A stretch of 45,497 nucleotides of DNA from Myxococcaceae bacterium (GTDB taxonomy: Bacteria > Myxococcota > Myxococcia > Myxococcales > Myxococcaceae). The position numbers and the translations under genes were made by a program. Within the stretch, counting starts at the first letter, position 1. Every line of letters starts with the position of its first letter. Shown here piece after piece: positions 8,051 to 16,556 of this stretch. The stretch spans positions 1 to 45,497 of the forward strand of contig SECN01000021.1 in NCBI GenBank assembly GCA_004173515.1, written 5' to 3'. The notes beneath the pieces were generated by a model. It searched no databases. It was not told the DNA's origin and was given only the letters and a program-made list of their open reading frames with translations.

Positions 8051-8251
8051 GATGGCTCCTGAGTGCTTTGTGGACGGGGGAGAGGCTACTCCAACGCAAT
8101 CAGGAGAAGCGGATGCCGTAGTCCCTGGCGGGGGGGCGAACACCATGGAAAGCGAGCCCGGAGGCGCCCGACCGACGAGGTCGGGCATGCCGATGCCCCT
8201 GCGCAGGTCCGCCATGGTGAAGTCCTCGCAATCCCAATCCAGGAGGTTTCC

Positions 8252-9787
8252 ATGAACAGATGTCTCAGCATCCTCTGTGCTGTTCTCGTTGTCTTCAGCG
8301 CGCTGGGGCCGCGGGTGGCGGCCGCCAGCCCGACGTTCCCATATCCCTGGTCGGACTATTCAGTGGTCCCCGTGTTGTTCGTACCCACCGACTGGAACAT
8401 CAACAGCGCCGAGGTGCAGGCCGAGGCCGCGGCGATCAACACCGCGATGGCCCAGATCCAGGGCTTCTACGCCACCCACAACAACGGCGCGACCTTCGTC
8501 CTGAACCCGGTCAGCATCGTCCAGGCGAATGGCGCCAAGGAGGCGTACGGCATCTCGTGGGGGCCGGGGAACATCTACGACGACGGCGTCATCTCCATCA
8601 CTGGCAACATGGAGGCGGCCGTCATGGCGGAGCTGCACTCGCGTGGGTATCCGACGCCGCCCGCGCAGAATGAGAGCGGTTACTCCACGATGATCTTCTT
8701 CAAGGGCGCTGGCGGCTTCGCCGGAGGCCGTGCGTACACCAGCGGCAACGGTGGCCAGGCCATCGTCGGAGATTGGGCGATCGACAGCATCCAGGGACAG
8801 GTGGCCGAGGGCTCCTGGTGGTGGTCCGGTCAGCGCAAGCAGACCGGCGCTGTCGCTCACGAGCTTGGCCACGCCTTTGGCCTGCCCCACCCCGACTCGG
8901 TGGAGTGGGAGAACAGCTCCTCCGTGATGGGCGATTGGTGGGACTATCCGACCATCGGCCTGAACGACTACGACCGCAGCTCGCTCGCCTTGAACAAGAG
9001 CGCCTTCTTCACGGTCCCCGCGGTGCCGGCGAACGTGACGGCCACGGCCCTCAATGGCTCGAACATTCGGGTGAACTGGACCGACACCTCCGGCAACGAG
9101 ACCGGGTTCCAGCTCACCAACGGGGTCACCACCGTGAGCCTGGCGGCCAACACCACCACGTACACCTGGGGCGGGCTGTCGACTGGCACCTATATGTGCT
9201 TCGCGGTCCGTTCCAACTCCGCGTCAGGTTCCTCCGCGTGGACGCCATATGCCTGCACCACCACGCCCACCCTCCCGGCGGCGCCCGGCGGTCAGTCCGC
9301 GACCCCGACCAGCGGCACGAGCATCCGCGTGAACTGGACCGACACCTCCGGCAACGAGACCGGGTTCCAGCTCACCAACGGAGTCACCACCGTGAACCTG
9401 GCGGCCAACACCAACACATACACCTGGGGTGGGCTGTCGAATGGCACCTACATGTGCTTCGCCATCCGCTCCCTCAACGCGGCGGGCACCTCCGCCTGGA
9501 CGCCGTATGCGTGCACCACCACGCCCACGCTCCCCACCGCGCCGACGAACCCGACCGCGACGGCGCTCAGCACCACCAGCATCCGGGTGAACTGGACCGA
9601 CACCTCCGGCAACGAGACCGGCTTCCAGCTCACCAACGGAGTCAGCACCGTGAACCTGGCGGCCAACACCACCACGTACACCTGGGGTGGCCTCGCGTCT
9701 CGCACCTATATGTGCTTCGCGATCCGCTCCACCAACGTGGCGGGCTCCTCCGCGTGGACGCCGTACGCCTGCACGACCACGCGGTAG
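8252..9787 (+). CDS. Secreted zinc metalloprotease (zincin) with three Fn3 repeats
   Basis: The 511-residue protein has a signal peptide (about 1-25), a catalytic domain to about residue 255, and three fibronectin-III-like domains. The zincin motif is complete: H203-E204-L-G-H207-A-F-G-L-P-H213, with a likely Met-turn at S-V-M226. The extended H-E-x-x-H-x-x-G-x-x-H places it in the metzincin group, close to the putative zinc metalloproteases found in myxobacteria. AGGAGG sits just before the ATG. The Fn3 modules repeat every 258 bases (86 residues) with nearly identical cores (V-N-W-T-D-T-S-G-N-E-T-G-F-Q-L-T-N-G). It is probably an exported protease whose Fn3 tail binds a polymer or surface. 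Confidence 0.88.
   Translation: MNRCLSILCAVLVVFSALGPRVAAASPTFPYPWSDYSVVPVLFVPTDWNINSAEVQAEAAAINTAMAQIQGFYATHNNGATFVLNPVSIVQANGAKEAYGISWGPGNIYDDGVISITGNMEAAVMAELHSRGYPTPPAQNESGYSTMIFFKGAGGFAGGRAYTSGNGGQAIVGDWAIDSIQGQVAEGSWWWSGQRKQTGAVAHELGHAFGLPHPDSVEWENSSSVMGDWWDYPTIGLNDYDRSSLALNKSAFFTVPAVPANVTATALNGSNIRVNWTDTSGNETGFQLTNGVTTVSLAANTTTYTWGGLSTGTYMCFAVRSNSASGSSAWTPYACTTTPTLPAAPGGQSATPTSGTSIRVNWTDTSGNETGFQLTNGVTTVNLAANTNTYTWGGLSNGTYMCFAIRSLNAAGTSAWTPYACTTTPTLPTAPTNPTATALSTTSIRVNWTDTSGNETGFQLTNGVSTVNLAANTTTYTWGGLASRTYMCFAIRSTNVAGSSAWTPYACTTTR
9045..9787 (+). repeat. Three near-identical 258-bp direct repeats encoding Fn3 domains
   Basis: The shared core beginning GTGAACTGGACCGACACC starts at 9071, 9329 and 9587, an exact 258-base period. 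The copies are nearly identical at the DNA level in their first halves and include many identical synonymous positions, which indicates recent duplication or gene conversion. The third copy runs to the stop codon. Confidence 0.85.
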
Positions 9788-9820
9788 GCGCGGGCGACAC
9801 GTCACCCTCTGTCTGGGAGA

Positions 9821-9844
9821 AGGCGGGACGCGCCGAGCCCGCCT
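9821..9844 (+). terminator. Possible hairpin terminator after the protease gene
   Basis: Seven-base arms AGGCGGG and CCCGCCT with a 10-base loop lie 34 bases after the stop codon. The stem is short, so this is tentative. The rest of the 270-base gap to the next gene shows no coding signal. Confidence 0.35.
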
Positions 9845-10057
9845 GGCTTCAAGGGCGGCCCAGGTGGAGGGGGGCAGATCAGGAGGCGGTTGGGTTGGTA
9901 TGAGAGCCCCTGGCGCCTGCCTCCCTCATGGCCCGGAAGCGTCCGTCGTGGCTGACGGGCTGAAGGTGCATGCGCGGCGGCGTGCACGGAACGTTCGTGG
10001 ACGCCGCCGCGCTGCATCTGCTCAAGTGCCGGCAGCGAACTTCCCCGGAGGGACTGG

Positions 10058-10885
10058 ATGGACGGCACGTACAAGTCATTGCGCATCGAGAAGGGCGAGG
10101 GCGTCGCCGAGCTGGTGCTCTTGGGCCCGGGCAAGGGCAACGCCATGGGTCCCGACTTCTGGCGGGAGATGCCCGAGGCGCTTCGTGACCTGGACGCCGA
10201 CGACGCCGTGCGCGTGGTGCTGGTGCGCGGCGAGGGCAACCACTTCACCTATGGCCTGGACCTGATGGGGATGATGGAGACCCTGGGGCCGCTGCTCACC
10301 GCCGAGAGCAACCTGGCCTTGGAGCGCAGCAAGCTGCTCAAGTTGATTGGAGAGATGCAGCAAGCGACGGAAGGGGTGGCGCGGTGCAAGAAGCCCGTCA
10401 TCGCCGCGGTGCACGGGTGGTGCATTGGTGGAGGCATGGACCTCATCGCCGCGTGTGACTTCCGGTACTGCTCGCAGGAGGCGAAGTTCTCCCTGCGCGA
10501 GGTGAAGGTCGGCATCGTCGCGGACCTGGGCGCGCTCCAGCGGCTGCCGCGCATCATCGGCGAGGGAAACACGCGCGAGCTGGCCTACACCGGCGGTGAC
10601 GTGGACTCCGCGCGCGCGCTGCGGATGGGCCTGGTCAATGAGGTCTTCCCCACGCCCGAGGCCCTGCTCACGGAGGCGCGGGCGACGGCGAGGCGCATCG
10701 CGGACAACCCGCCGCTCGTCATCCAGGGCGCCAAGCAGGTGATGGAGTACTGCGCTGACAAGTCCATCGCGGACGGGCTGCGCTACGTGGCGGTGTGGAA
10801 TTCGGCCTTCCTCCAGTCGCATGACCTGACGGAGGCCTTCTCCGCCTTCGCCGAGCGCCGGCCGCCCCGCTTCCAGGGGCGCTGA
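10058..10885 (+). CDS. Crotonase-family protein, delta(3,5)-delta(2,4)-dienoyl-CoA isomerase-like
   Basis: The 275-residue protein has the oxyanion-hole and core motifs of the enoyl-CoA hydratase/isomerase family (H-G-W-C-I-G-G-G-M-D-L-I-A-A-C-D-F-R-Y-C). D128, E148 and D156 (G-G-G-M-D, R-E-V-K-V-G, V-A-D-L-G) have the same 20- and 8-residue spacing as the Asp-Glu-Asp catalytic set of mammalian ECH1, and L-Q-R-L-P-R-I-I-G follows as in that subfamily. It therefore probably isomerises 3,5-dienoyl-CoA to 2,4-dienoyl-CoA in beta-oxidation of unsaturated fatty acids rather than hydrating enoyl-CoA. A GGAGGGA ribosome binding site precedes the ATG. No other beta-oxidation gene is adjacent. Confidence 0.88.
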   Translation: MDGTYKSLRIEKGEGVAELVLLGPGKGNAMGPDFWREMPEALRDLDADDAVRVVLVRGEGNHFTYGLDLMGMMETLGPLLTAESNLALERSKLLKLIGEMQQATEGVARCKKPVIAAVHGWCIGGGMDLIAACDFRYCSQEAKFSLREVKVGIVADLGALQRLPRIIGEGNTRELAYTGGDVDSARALRMGLVNEVFPTPEALLTEARATARRIADNPPLVIQGAKQVMEYCADKSIADGLRYVAVWNSAFLQSHDLTEAFSAFAERRPPRFQGR

Positions 10886-10919
10886 CGCGTTGCCCTCCCG
10901 TCGGGCTCAGGTGGAGGCA

Positions 10920-10948
10920 GGGTGGAGGGGTCCTGATGCCCTCCACCC
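10920..10948. terminator. Bidirectional hairpin terminator between convergent genes
   Basis: Ten-base arms GGGTGGAGGG and CCCTCCACCC with a 9-base loop lie between the convergent stop codons at 10885 and 10960. Confidence 0.7.
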
Positions 10949-10959
10949 CCGACTCCGTC

Positions 10960-12621
10960 CTAGTCCTTCGTGCAGACGACGTCGTCGACCTGGAGGTGGT
11001 CTCGGTCGGCTTCGCTGCGGCTCGGATAGAAGAGCAGGCGCCAGTCGCGCACGTTGCCGGTGAAGCGGAAGAACACCGGCTGCCACGTGTCGCTGTCGAC
11101 GGTGATGAAGGGGGTCTGCACGCTCCAGCCGCCGCTCGAATAGGTGCGATGGCGGATGGTGCCGTGGCCGCGCACCCGGTACGAACAGGAGTAGTTGCCG
11201 CTCGGGACGTCGAACTTCTCCAGCGAGAAGCGCTCGGCCACCTGGATGGGGACGACGAACTGCAACGCCCTGGAGCCGCCGTGCACCGCCTGCGTGTAGA
11301 GCACGAGGCGCGAGGGCTTGATCTCCGTGCCCGGGTCGCTGACACCGTTGTCGATGCCATACCAGTAGTCAGGGAGGTAGTGGTTGCCGTAGTAGGGAAT
11401 GGAATAGGTGTTCCAGGACTCGAACCCACCGTTGCGGATGATGTTCGAGGCGTGCGCGGCGGGAACGCAGCGCCGGGTGGCCGGGTCGCAGGCCGGGAGT
11501 GCACCGACGCAGTCGTAGGTCGTGAAGCAGGCCCCTTCGGCCAGCTCGCACACGCCGCTCGTGGGGTTGCAGCTCGTCGCCGGGTGGCTGCAGACGACGC
11601 CAGCGCACGGGTCGCCCGCGACGCACCGATGCGCGGCGTAATCGCAGACAGGCGTCCCCGGAGTCCCCGCGCAATCGGCGTGGCGGGTGCAGCGCTCCTC
11701 CGCGAGCGCGCAGGTGTGGTTCACATCGCAGGTCTGCCACTCGCTGCAGTTCGCGGCGCTGTTGCAACGGCCGGAGAGCGGCTCGCAGGTGGCCGAGGCA
11801 TTCACGCAGCGCTCCCAGCTCTCGCAACTGACCGCATCACACGCCTCGGGGGCCCGTACGCAGCGCACGTCGTCGATGAGCAGATGCTGGCCGCTGGTAT
11901 TGCGGACGCTGAAGATGAGCTCGAAGGTGTCGAAGACGTCGTTGGCGAGGTTGAAGGCGTACGTCAGCTGCTTCCACGTCTGGGTGTCGAGCTGGGTGTA
12001 GGCCGAGTACGAGGAGTAGTTGTCGCTGAAGAAGGCATTGCGAACCTCGCCGGTGCCCCGCGCCTGGTAGGTGCAGGAGTAGCGACCGGCGGGCATCGAC
12101 TTCGCGAGGGTGCTGAAGCGCTTGTGCGCGGTCGCGGAATTGACCAGCCGGGCCGCGTTCACGCCGTGGAAGGCATTCGTCGTCTCCTTCCGCACCCCGT
12201 CGGTTTCGATGCTCGACGTGCTTCCGAACCACATCGCCGGGAGCGCACCGGGCCATTCCTCGAAGCTCCAGTTGGCGATGACGCTCGCCCCGGAAGGCTC
12301 GCCCGCGTCCGGCGTCCCGGTGCCTGCGTCCGGTACTTCCGTGCCCGCGTCCGGCGTCTCGACGCCCGAGTCCGGCGTCTCGGTGCCTGCGTCCGGGATT
12401 TCAGTGCCCGCGTCCGGCGTCTCGGTGCCCGAGTCCGGGATTTCGGTGCCCGCATCCGTCGGTTCGACACCTGAGTCCGGAATCTCAGTGCCCGCGTCCG
12501 ACGGCTGGGTGCCTGCGTCTGGCAGGGTCTGGCCGCCGTCCGGCGTCACCTCTGGATCCGAATCGCCGCAGGCGCTCACCACGACCAGCAGCACAGCTAG
12601 ACACACTCGAAACGACGCCAC
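10960..12621 (-). CDS. Large Cys-rich lipoprotein with PDAGTE linker and duplicated beta-sandwich-like domain
   Basis: The 553-residue protein has a lipoprotein signal ending V-V-V-S-A-C (C18), then a linker of about 90 residues built from P-D-A-G-T-E / P-D-S-G-V-E units. Residues about 112-235 form a beta-sandwich-like module starting V-I-A-N-W-S-F-E-E-W and ending H-L-L-I-D-D-V-R-C-V. A Cys-rich segment follows (about 240-375, repeated C-x(5-8)-C modules). A second copy of the first module starts I-I-R-N-G-G-F-E-S-W and ends H-L-Q-V-D-D-V-V-C. The modules resemble carbohydrate-binding-type domains (N-x-S/G-F-E-x-W opening, D-D-V close). Catalytic residues are not apparent. It is probably a surface lipoprotein and looks monocistronic. 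Confidence 0.75.
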   Translation of the reverse strand: MASFRVCLAVLLVVVSACGDSDPEVTPDGGQTLPDAGTQPSDAGTEIPDSGVEPTDAGTEIPDSGTETPDAGTEIPDAGTETPDSGVETPDAGTEVPDAGTGTPDAGEPSGASVIANWSFEEWPGALPAMWFGSTSSIETDGVRKETTNAFHGVNAARLVNSATAHKRFSTLAKSMPAGRYSCTYQARGTGEVRNAFFSDNYSSYSAYTQLDTQTWKQLTYAFNLANDVFDTFELIFSVRNTSGQHLLIDDVRCVRAPEACDAVSCESWERCVNASATCEPLSGRCNSAANCSEWQTCDVNHTCALAEERCTRHADCAGTPGTPVCDYAAHRCVAGDPCAGVVCSHPATSCNPTSGVCELAEGACFTTYDCVGALPACDPATRRCVPAAHASNIIRNGGFESWNTYSIPYYGNHYLPDYWYGIDNGVSDPGTEIKPSRLVLYTQAVHGGSRALQFVVPIQVAERFSLEKFDVPSGNYSCSYRVRGHGTIRHRTYSSGGWSVQTPFITVDSDTWQPVFFRFTGNVRDWRLLFYPSRSEADRDHLQVDDVVCTKD

Positions 12622-12748
12622 CGCGAGCCTCCGTTTTCAGAAACGGATCCCTCGTACCATATTCCCCCCAGGTGGCGGCAGGGCCGAAGTGGCGCCGAAC
12701 GCCTTGGGGAAGAGCCTCACCTTCCGAGCGCGTCAAATGAACCCTGCG

Positions 12749-13582
12749 TCATTCAACGCAGTGGTTCACAAAGGGTACGCAGCATCCCCCGTTCTGGCAG
12801 ACCTGAGTGTTCGGACAAGTTGACCGGTAGAGGCATCCGTACACAGGGTCGCATCCCGTGGTCTCCTCACAGGTGTCTGGATTGTCCTTGCAGTCGACAA
12901 CTTGCTCGCTCAGGCAATTTCCCGAGCCATCACAGGCTTCGTTCATCGTGCACGCATTGCCATCATCGCAAGTCGTCCCGGCTGCCGCAGGCACATAATT
13001 GCACTGGCCATCGCGGCAGATGCCAGCGAACTTCATGCATGGCGGAGGGCTGTTGCAGTTGAGCAGCGTCCCCGCGCAGACCCCGGCGCTGTTGCAGGCA
13101 TCGTTGACCGTGCACGGCTGGGCGTCATTGCATGGCCCCGTGGCCCTGGGAGTGTACTGACAGACTCCACTCCTGCACGTGCCCGTGGTTTCAAGGCATT
13201 CCGCTGCGGGTGTCCCGCTGCACGGCGCCCCGTCTTCCTGCTGTCGATACTCACATTGGTGATTGATGCAGACCCGGAGGTCCTGACATTGAGCCGTGAC
13301 GGCCGGGCAATCGGCTGCCGTGTCACACGCGCCGGCAGCACCGCCATCCGTGCCGGCGTCGTCCTCGGAGCCTGCGTCAGGCTCGCCCGCGTCCCCAGGA
13401 AGGCCGGCGTCGCTTCGCACACCGCCATCCGTGTCAGAGAGGGGAGGACAGAGTTCGTCCTTGAGACGCGGATCCACGTTCTTGCAGAACTCGGTGCGGT
13501 CCTCCTCGAACGGGATGCAGGCCGCCCCGGACAGGCAGACCGCGAGCAGCGCGAAGCGCATGACTTCCAACGGGCGGCTCAT
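12749..13582 (-). CDS. Cys-rich lipoprotein with Dickkopf-like repeats
   Basis: The 277-residue protein has a lipobox L-S-G-A-A-C (C22), an Asp/Gly/Ala linker (about 50-85, D-A-G-x-x-D-A-G) and then about 190 residues with roughly 36 Cys in repeated units such as G-A-P-C-S-G, G-T-C-R-S-G-V-C-Q-Y, C-N-D-A-Q-P-C-T-V-N-D-A-C and C-D-D-G-N-A-C-T-M-N-E-A-C-D-G-S-G-N-C. These units recall the Dickkopf-type Cys-rich repeats widespread in myxobacterial surface lipoproteins. Its ATG overlaps the TGA of the upstream gene (ATGA), so the pair is translationally coupled. M8 is an alternative start. Its function is unknown. Confidence 0.8.
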   Translation of the reverse strand: MSRPLEVMRFALLAVCLSGAACIPFEEDRTEFCKNVDPRLKDELCPPLSDTDGGVRSDAGLPGDAGEPDAGSEDDAGTDGGAAGACDTAADCPAVTAQCQDLRVCINHQCEYRQQEDGAPCSGTPAAECLETTGTCRSGVCQYTPRATGPCNDAQPCTVNDACNSAGVCAGTLLNCNSPPPCMKFAGICRDGQCNYVPAAAGTTCDDGNACTMNEACDGSGNCLSEQVVDCKDNPDTCEETTGCDPVYGCLYRSTCPNTQVCQNGGCCVPFVNHCVE

Positions 13583-14415
13583 CGGAGGCTCCAGGACAGG
13601 GACAGGTTCGCGCCTTCCGGTGTGGGCAGCAGCGTCGCCCGGGTTCCGGAGGAGGGGGCACCAAGAAACAGCAAGCTCCCCACGGTGGTCGCGGCCCCCA
13701 GACCCATCAGGGCCCAGCCCGCCTTCTCGAACGTCCGCCCCTTCTGAACGGTGTCGTCCAACTGGGCCCGGTTGGTGATGGACGGATCCGCGTCACGCAC
13801 CCGTGTGGAGATCGACCGCGCTCGTGTCCAGGACAGCAGTCCTCCTACCGCCACGACACCACCGCCGATGGCGACCGGGAGTCGGAGGCTGGAGCGCACA
13901 CTGGACCTGTGCTCGAGCTCCGCCACGGGCTGATGCGTCAGGGGTTCACGTGGGGCTTCGCTCACCACGGATGTGGGCGCGGAGGCGGTTTCGCTCGCCA
14001 GGGGCATGGGTGGCTTCGCGACGGGCGGGAGCCTGGCGCGCACCTGTTCGAGCGCCGCGCTCACCTTCGGCGACACGGGCAGTGGCAGCGTTGCCTTGGG
14101 GTCCATCGCGAGCGCCCGCGCGAAGGCACTTCTTCCCCGCTTCGGCTGACTCGATTCGAAGGACAGGACTCCCTCCATGAGTTCGATGGAGGTCCTGTCC
14201 TCCTGCGTGTTCGAGGGCCATTGCCTGGCCCTGCCGAGCGAGCGCAGCGCTTCGTCATACTCAAGCGCGTCATAGAGTTGGAACGCGGCCTGGAGGTGGG
14301 GATTGGGCGCGGGCTGCTCCGCGTTGGCGGGAGCGGCGAGCAACACCAGGGGCAGCCACCAGGCCAGCAGCCTCACCAGGGCACGGCCTCTTCGCGGCGT
14401 GTCTGCAAGGCGCAT
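13579..14415 (-). CDS. Exported TPR-like protein with C-terminal membrane segments
   Basis: The 278-residue protein starts with a signal peptide (residues about 14-32, V-R-L-L-A-W-W-L-P-L-V-L-L-A-A-P-A-N-A). Residues about 40-125 are helical with TPR character (A-F-Q-L-Y-D-A-L-E-Y-D-E-A-L-R-S-L and A-F-A-R-A-L-A-M-D-P-K-A-T-L-P-L). A Pro/Ala-rich stretch follows, then two hydrophobic segments (around 180-195 and 233-250). Similar proteins in myxobacteria lie beside Ser/Thr kinases or Cys-rich lipoproteins. Here it is the first gene of a two-gene operon with the Cys-rich lipoprotein, overlapping by 4 bases. ATG 14415 is chosen because the signal peptide starts there. The two products may form an envelope complex. 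Confidence 0.7.
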   Translation of the reverse strand: MRLADTPRRGRALVRLLAWWLPLVLLAAPANAEQPAPNPHLQAAFQLYDALEYDEALRSLGRARQWPSNTQEDRTSIELMEGVLSFESSQPKRGRSAFARALAMDPKATLPLPVSPKVSAALEQVRARLPPVAKPPMPLASETASAPTSVVSEAPREPLTHQPVAELEHRSSVRSSLRLPVAIGGGVVAVGGLLSWTRARSISTRVRDADPSITNRAQLDDTVQKGRTFEKAGWALMGLGAATTVGSLLFLGAPSSGTRATLLPTPEGANLSLSWSLR

Positions 14416-14613
14416 GTTGTCTTCCCCCAGGTGACGGCTTGACCTCCTGAACCAGACAGCGAAATGGACCCGGGGCCAATCGCCGTCCGGTGCCGGGTGT
14501 GTGTTCAGTCGTGACGTCGCTGAGCATGCCGTGGCGGAAGATGACTGCTTTCGCACTCCTCTTGCTGCCGCTGTCGTTGGCACAAGCGGGGCCTGGCCTC
14601 CGTCGAAAGGGAG

Positions 14614-15024
14614 CTAGACGGCGCGGTCAACGCCTGGGGACGGGGGCTCGCGGAAGACCGCCTCGATGTTGTTGCCGTCCGGGTCCAGCACGAAGGCCGC
14701 GTAGTAGCCGGCAGGGTAGCCGGTGGCGGTAGGCCGAAGCCCGGGCGCTCCGTTGTCGGTCCCTCCCGCGGCCACGGCCGCCGCGTGGAAGGCGTCGACC
14801 TCGGCGCGGCTCCGGGCCGCGAAGGCCGTGTGTTGTTTCACGCTGTGCGGATGGAAGCGATCGATCCAGAAGATGGGATGGTCGTGACCGTAGCCGATGC
14901 CATCGGTCCCCTGACCCTCAGGGAGTTGCATGGTCCGGTGAAGGCCCAGCGCGCCCAGTGCCGCGTCATAGAAGGCCGCGGAACGTGCGACGTCCGCGAC
15001 GCCAATGCCAGTATGGTCGATCAT
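14614..15024 (-). CDS. VOC-family (glyoxalase/bleomycin-resistance-like) protein
   Basis: The 136-residue single-domain vicinal-oxygen-chelate protein opens M-I-D-H-T-G-I-G-V-A-D-V with the first metal His (H4), continues with S-A-A-F-Y-D-A-A-L and H-T-A-F-A-A-R-S-R-A-E-V-D-A-F-H, and closes with F-V-L-D-P-D-G-N-N-I-E-A-V-F, which carries the metal Glu. This architecture matches small VOC proteins of unassigned substrate often annotated as glyoxalase-like. It lies on the same strand as, and 102 bases downstream of, the Imm49 gene and is probably a separate unit. Confidence 0.85.
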   Translation of the reverse strand: MIDHTGIGVADVARSAAFYDAALGALGLHRTMQLPEGQGTDGIGYGHDHPIFWIDRFHPHSVKQHTAFAARSRAEVDAFHAAAVAAGGTDNGAPGLRPTATGYPAGYYAAFVLDPDGNNIEAVFREPPSPGVDRAV

Positions 15025-15125
15025 GAGCAGGACGCGTACCAGAGAACCCGCGTGGTCGTGAAGCGGGCGCCGTCCGCCCTCCAGTACGAGCCATGGAGGG
15101 CCACTCGGAAAGTGCGCCTGGCGCT

Positions 15126-15947
15126 TCAGGGACGCTGGCGTGAGGCGCTCCGGGCTGCCACGGCGGCCAGCTCGGCGAAGAGATCGTCGGGTCGGTCCCG
15201 GAGTGGCTGACCTCGGCCGAGCGTCGGGCAGAACGCGTGGTCGCGGATGGGGAGGCTGATGCCTGTACTGGCCGCAAGACGCAACAGCGCGAGGCCCTCC
15301 ACGAAGATGCGACTCCGGGGCTCGAAGGTCGGGATGTCCGAGGAGTACGTGCGCGCCTCGTCCTGGAGGGAAGCATGGGCGTCGATGAGTCGCGTCAAGG
15401 CGTCGTCGAAGGCCTCGGATGAGCCCTCCTGCAATGCCTGACACACCTCAAGTCGGGGAGACAAGGCGCTTCCCACGGCCGAGTCGAGGGCGCGCAGGGC
15501 CTTCTCACATTCAAGACGAGGCGCGCCCTTCATGAGGCGATGGAGGAAGAGGTGGTATGCGAAATCTTCTTCGTACTCACCCTCGGGCCTCCAGGTTTCA
15601 GGGGAGAGATCGCCCACTGTGATAGCGAGCGCCATGTCACCCGCGGCCACGGCGCGAAAGAGGGCTTCACTCCGACTCCGGGCGTGGCGGAAGCCATCTG
15701 CATGGCCCTCTGCGTGGCCTCGTCGGAGGAAGTCCTGGCGAGCGAGGGCGGACCAGCAGAGGTGCTTCTGGAAGCTCACCCGATCCGCGGAGACCAACAG
15801 CGCGCAACAGGCCGTCGCCTCGAAATACAGTTCGATGTCCTCGTACACCTCTCCCACCTCCGTGGTGGGGTGACCTGCGGCGAGGATCAAGAGGTTCTCC
15901 TCGAGTTCCTCCGTGAGGCGCTGCTGCAGGGCATGCAGTCCCATCAC
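15126..15947 (-). CDS. Imm49-family immunity protein
   Basis: The 273-residue all-helical soluble protein has the hallmarks I associate with Imm49: R-S-R-S-E-A-L-F-R-A-V-A-A-G-D-M-A-L-A-I-T-V-G-D-L-S, then W-R-P-E-G-E-Y-E-E-D-F-A-Y-H-L-F-L-H-R-L, and a later F-V-E-G-L-A-L-L-R-L-A. Imm49 proteins neutralise polymorphic nuclease-type toxins. It is the last gene of a minus-strand operon, 6 bases after Imm11, with GAGGTG before the GTG (ATG 15944 is equally possible). A second immunity gene in the operon suggests either a toxin that needs both or an orphan kept against rival toxins. Confidence 0.75.
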   Translation of the reverse strand: MMGLHALQQRLTEELEENLLILAAGHPTTEVGEVYEDIELYFEATACCALLVSADRVSFQKHLCWSALARQDFLRRGHAEGHADGFRHARSRSEALFRAVAAGDMALAITVGDLSPETWRPEGEYEEDFAYHLFLHRLMKGAPRLECEKALRALDSAVGSALSPRLEVCQALQEGSSEAFDDALTRLIDAHASLQDEARTYSSDIPTFEPRSRIFVEGLALLRLAASTGISLPIRDHAFCPTLGRGQPLRDRPDDLFAELAAVAARSASRQRP

Positions 15948-15953
15948 GGCACC

Positions 15954-16535
15954 TCAGGTCTCGAACTCGTCGATGGGCGTGAAGCGCAGGCCGCTGAAGC
16001 CCGCGCCTTCCAGGGCCCGGGCCAGTTCCGGATGCACCATGACGTGGTACTCGACGTGCCGGGGCCGGAACATCAAGAGGCGCTCATCAAGCGTCTCGGG
16101 CTTGAGGACCATCCTGGAGCAGGAACTCATCTTTTCAGGATCGATGTTGTTCCAGCGGTAGCTGGACTTCTCCTTGTCGATGCAGTCCACGACCCGGAAG
16201 GGATTGATGACGAAGTATTCGGCGCTTGCCAGCTTCTTCTTGTGGTTGAAGATGGAGACGGGAAGGTACTCGACGTCAGGAGGCTGCCGGGCCTCGACGA
16301 ACTCCTTGAGTTCGCGTGAGACGACAATGGCCCGGTTCAGGTTTCCGATGCTGTCCGCCAGAGCGACGTATTTCGCGTGCCTGGGATCCATTTGGAAGGC
16401 CGCGTCTCGCGGGAAGCCCTGGGCCCGCTGGACACCCTTGCTGAGCTGATACTCGTCCGCCACATTCTGGATACCGGTCAGCACGCAGAAACTTCCACCC
16501 ACATCCCACTCCCAGACAACAGGCATGTTGCTCAC
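15954..16535 (-). CDS. Imm11-family (DUF1629) immunity protein
   Basis: The 193-residue protein matches the Imm11/DUF1629 pattern: V-E-Y-L-P-V-S-I-F-N-H-K-K-K-L-A-S-A-E-Y-F-V-I-N-P-F in the middle, Y-R-W-N-N-I-D-P, then E-R-L-L-M-F-R-P-R, and the closing A-L-E-G-A-G-F-S-G-L-R-F-T-P-I-D-E-F. The family protects against polymorphic toxins with HNH-type nuclease domains. It sits 21 bases downstream of the xHH nuclease gene, so it is the best candidate for the cognate antitoxin. The GTG start at 16535 has GAGG 7 bases upstream; ATG 16526 is an alternative. Confidence 0.8.
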   Translation of the reverse strand: MSNMPVVWEWDVGGSFCVLTGIQNVADEYQLSKGVQRAQGFPRDAAFQMDPRHAKYVALADSIGNLNRAIVVSRELKEFVEARQPPDVEYLPVSIFNHKKKLASAEYFVINPFRVVDCIDKEKSSYRWNNIDPEKMSSCSRMVLKPETLDERLLMFRPRHVEYHVMVHPELARALEGAGFSGLRFTPIDEFET

Positions 16536-16556
16536 GGATGACCTCGGCTGGTGCGC

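Noticed and set aside
10936..12474. Plus-strand frame of 512 codons opposite the Cys-rich lipoprotein
   Set aside because: It has no signal peptide or family motif; the minus strand has a lipobox and regular Cys modules.
12300..12540. CRISPR-like short direct repeats
   Set aside because: The repeated units are the codons of the P-D-A-G-T-E linker of a lipoprotein and are in frame, without spacers of unique sequence.
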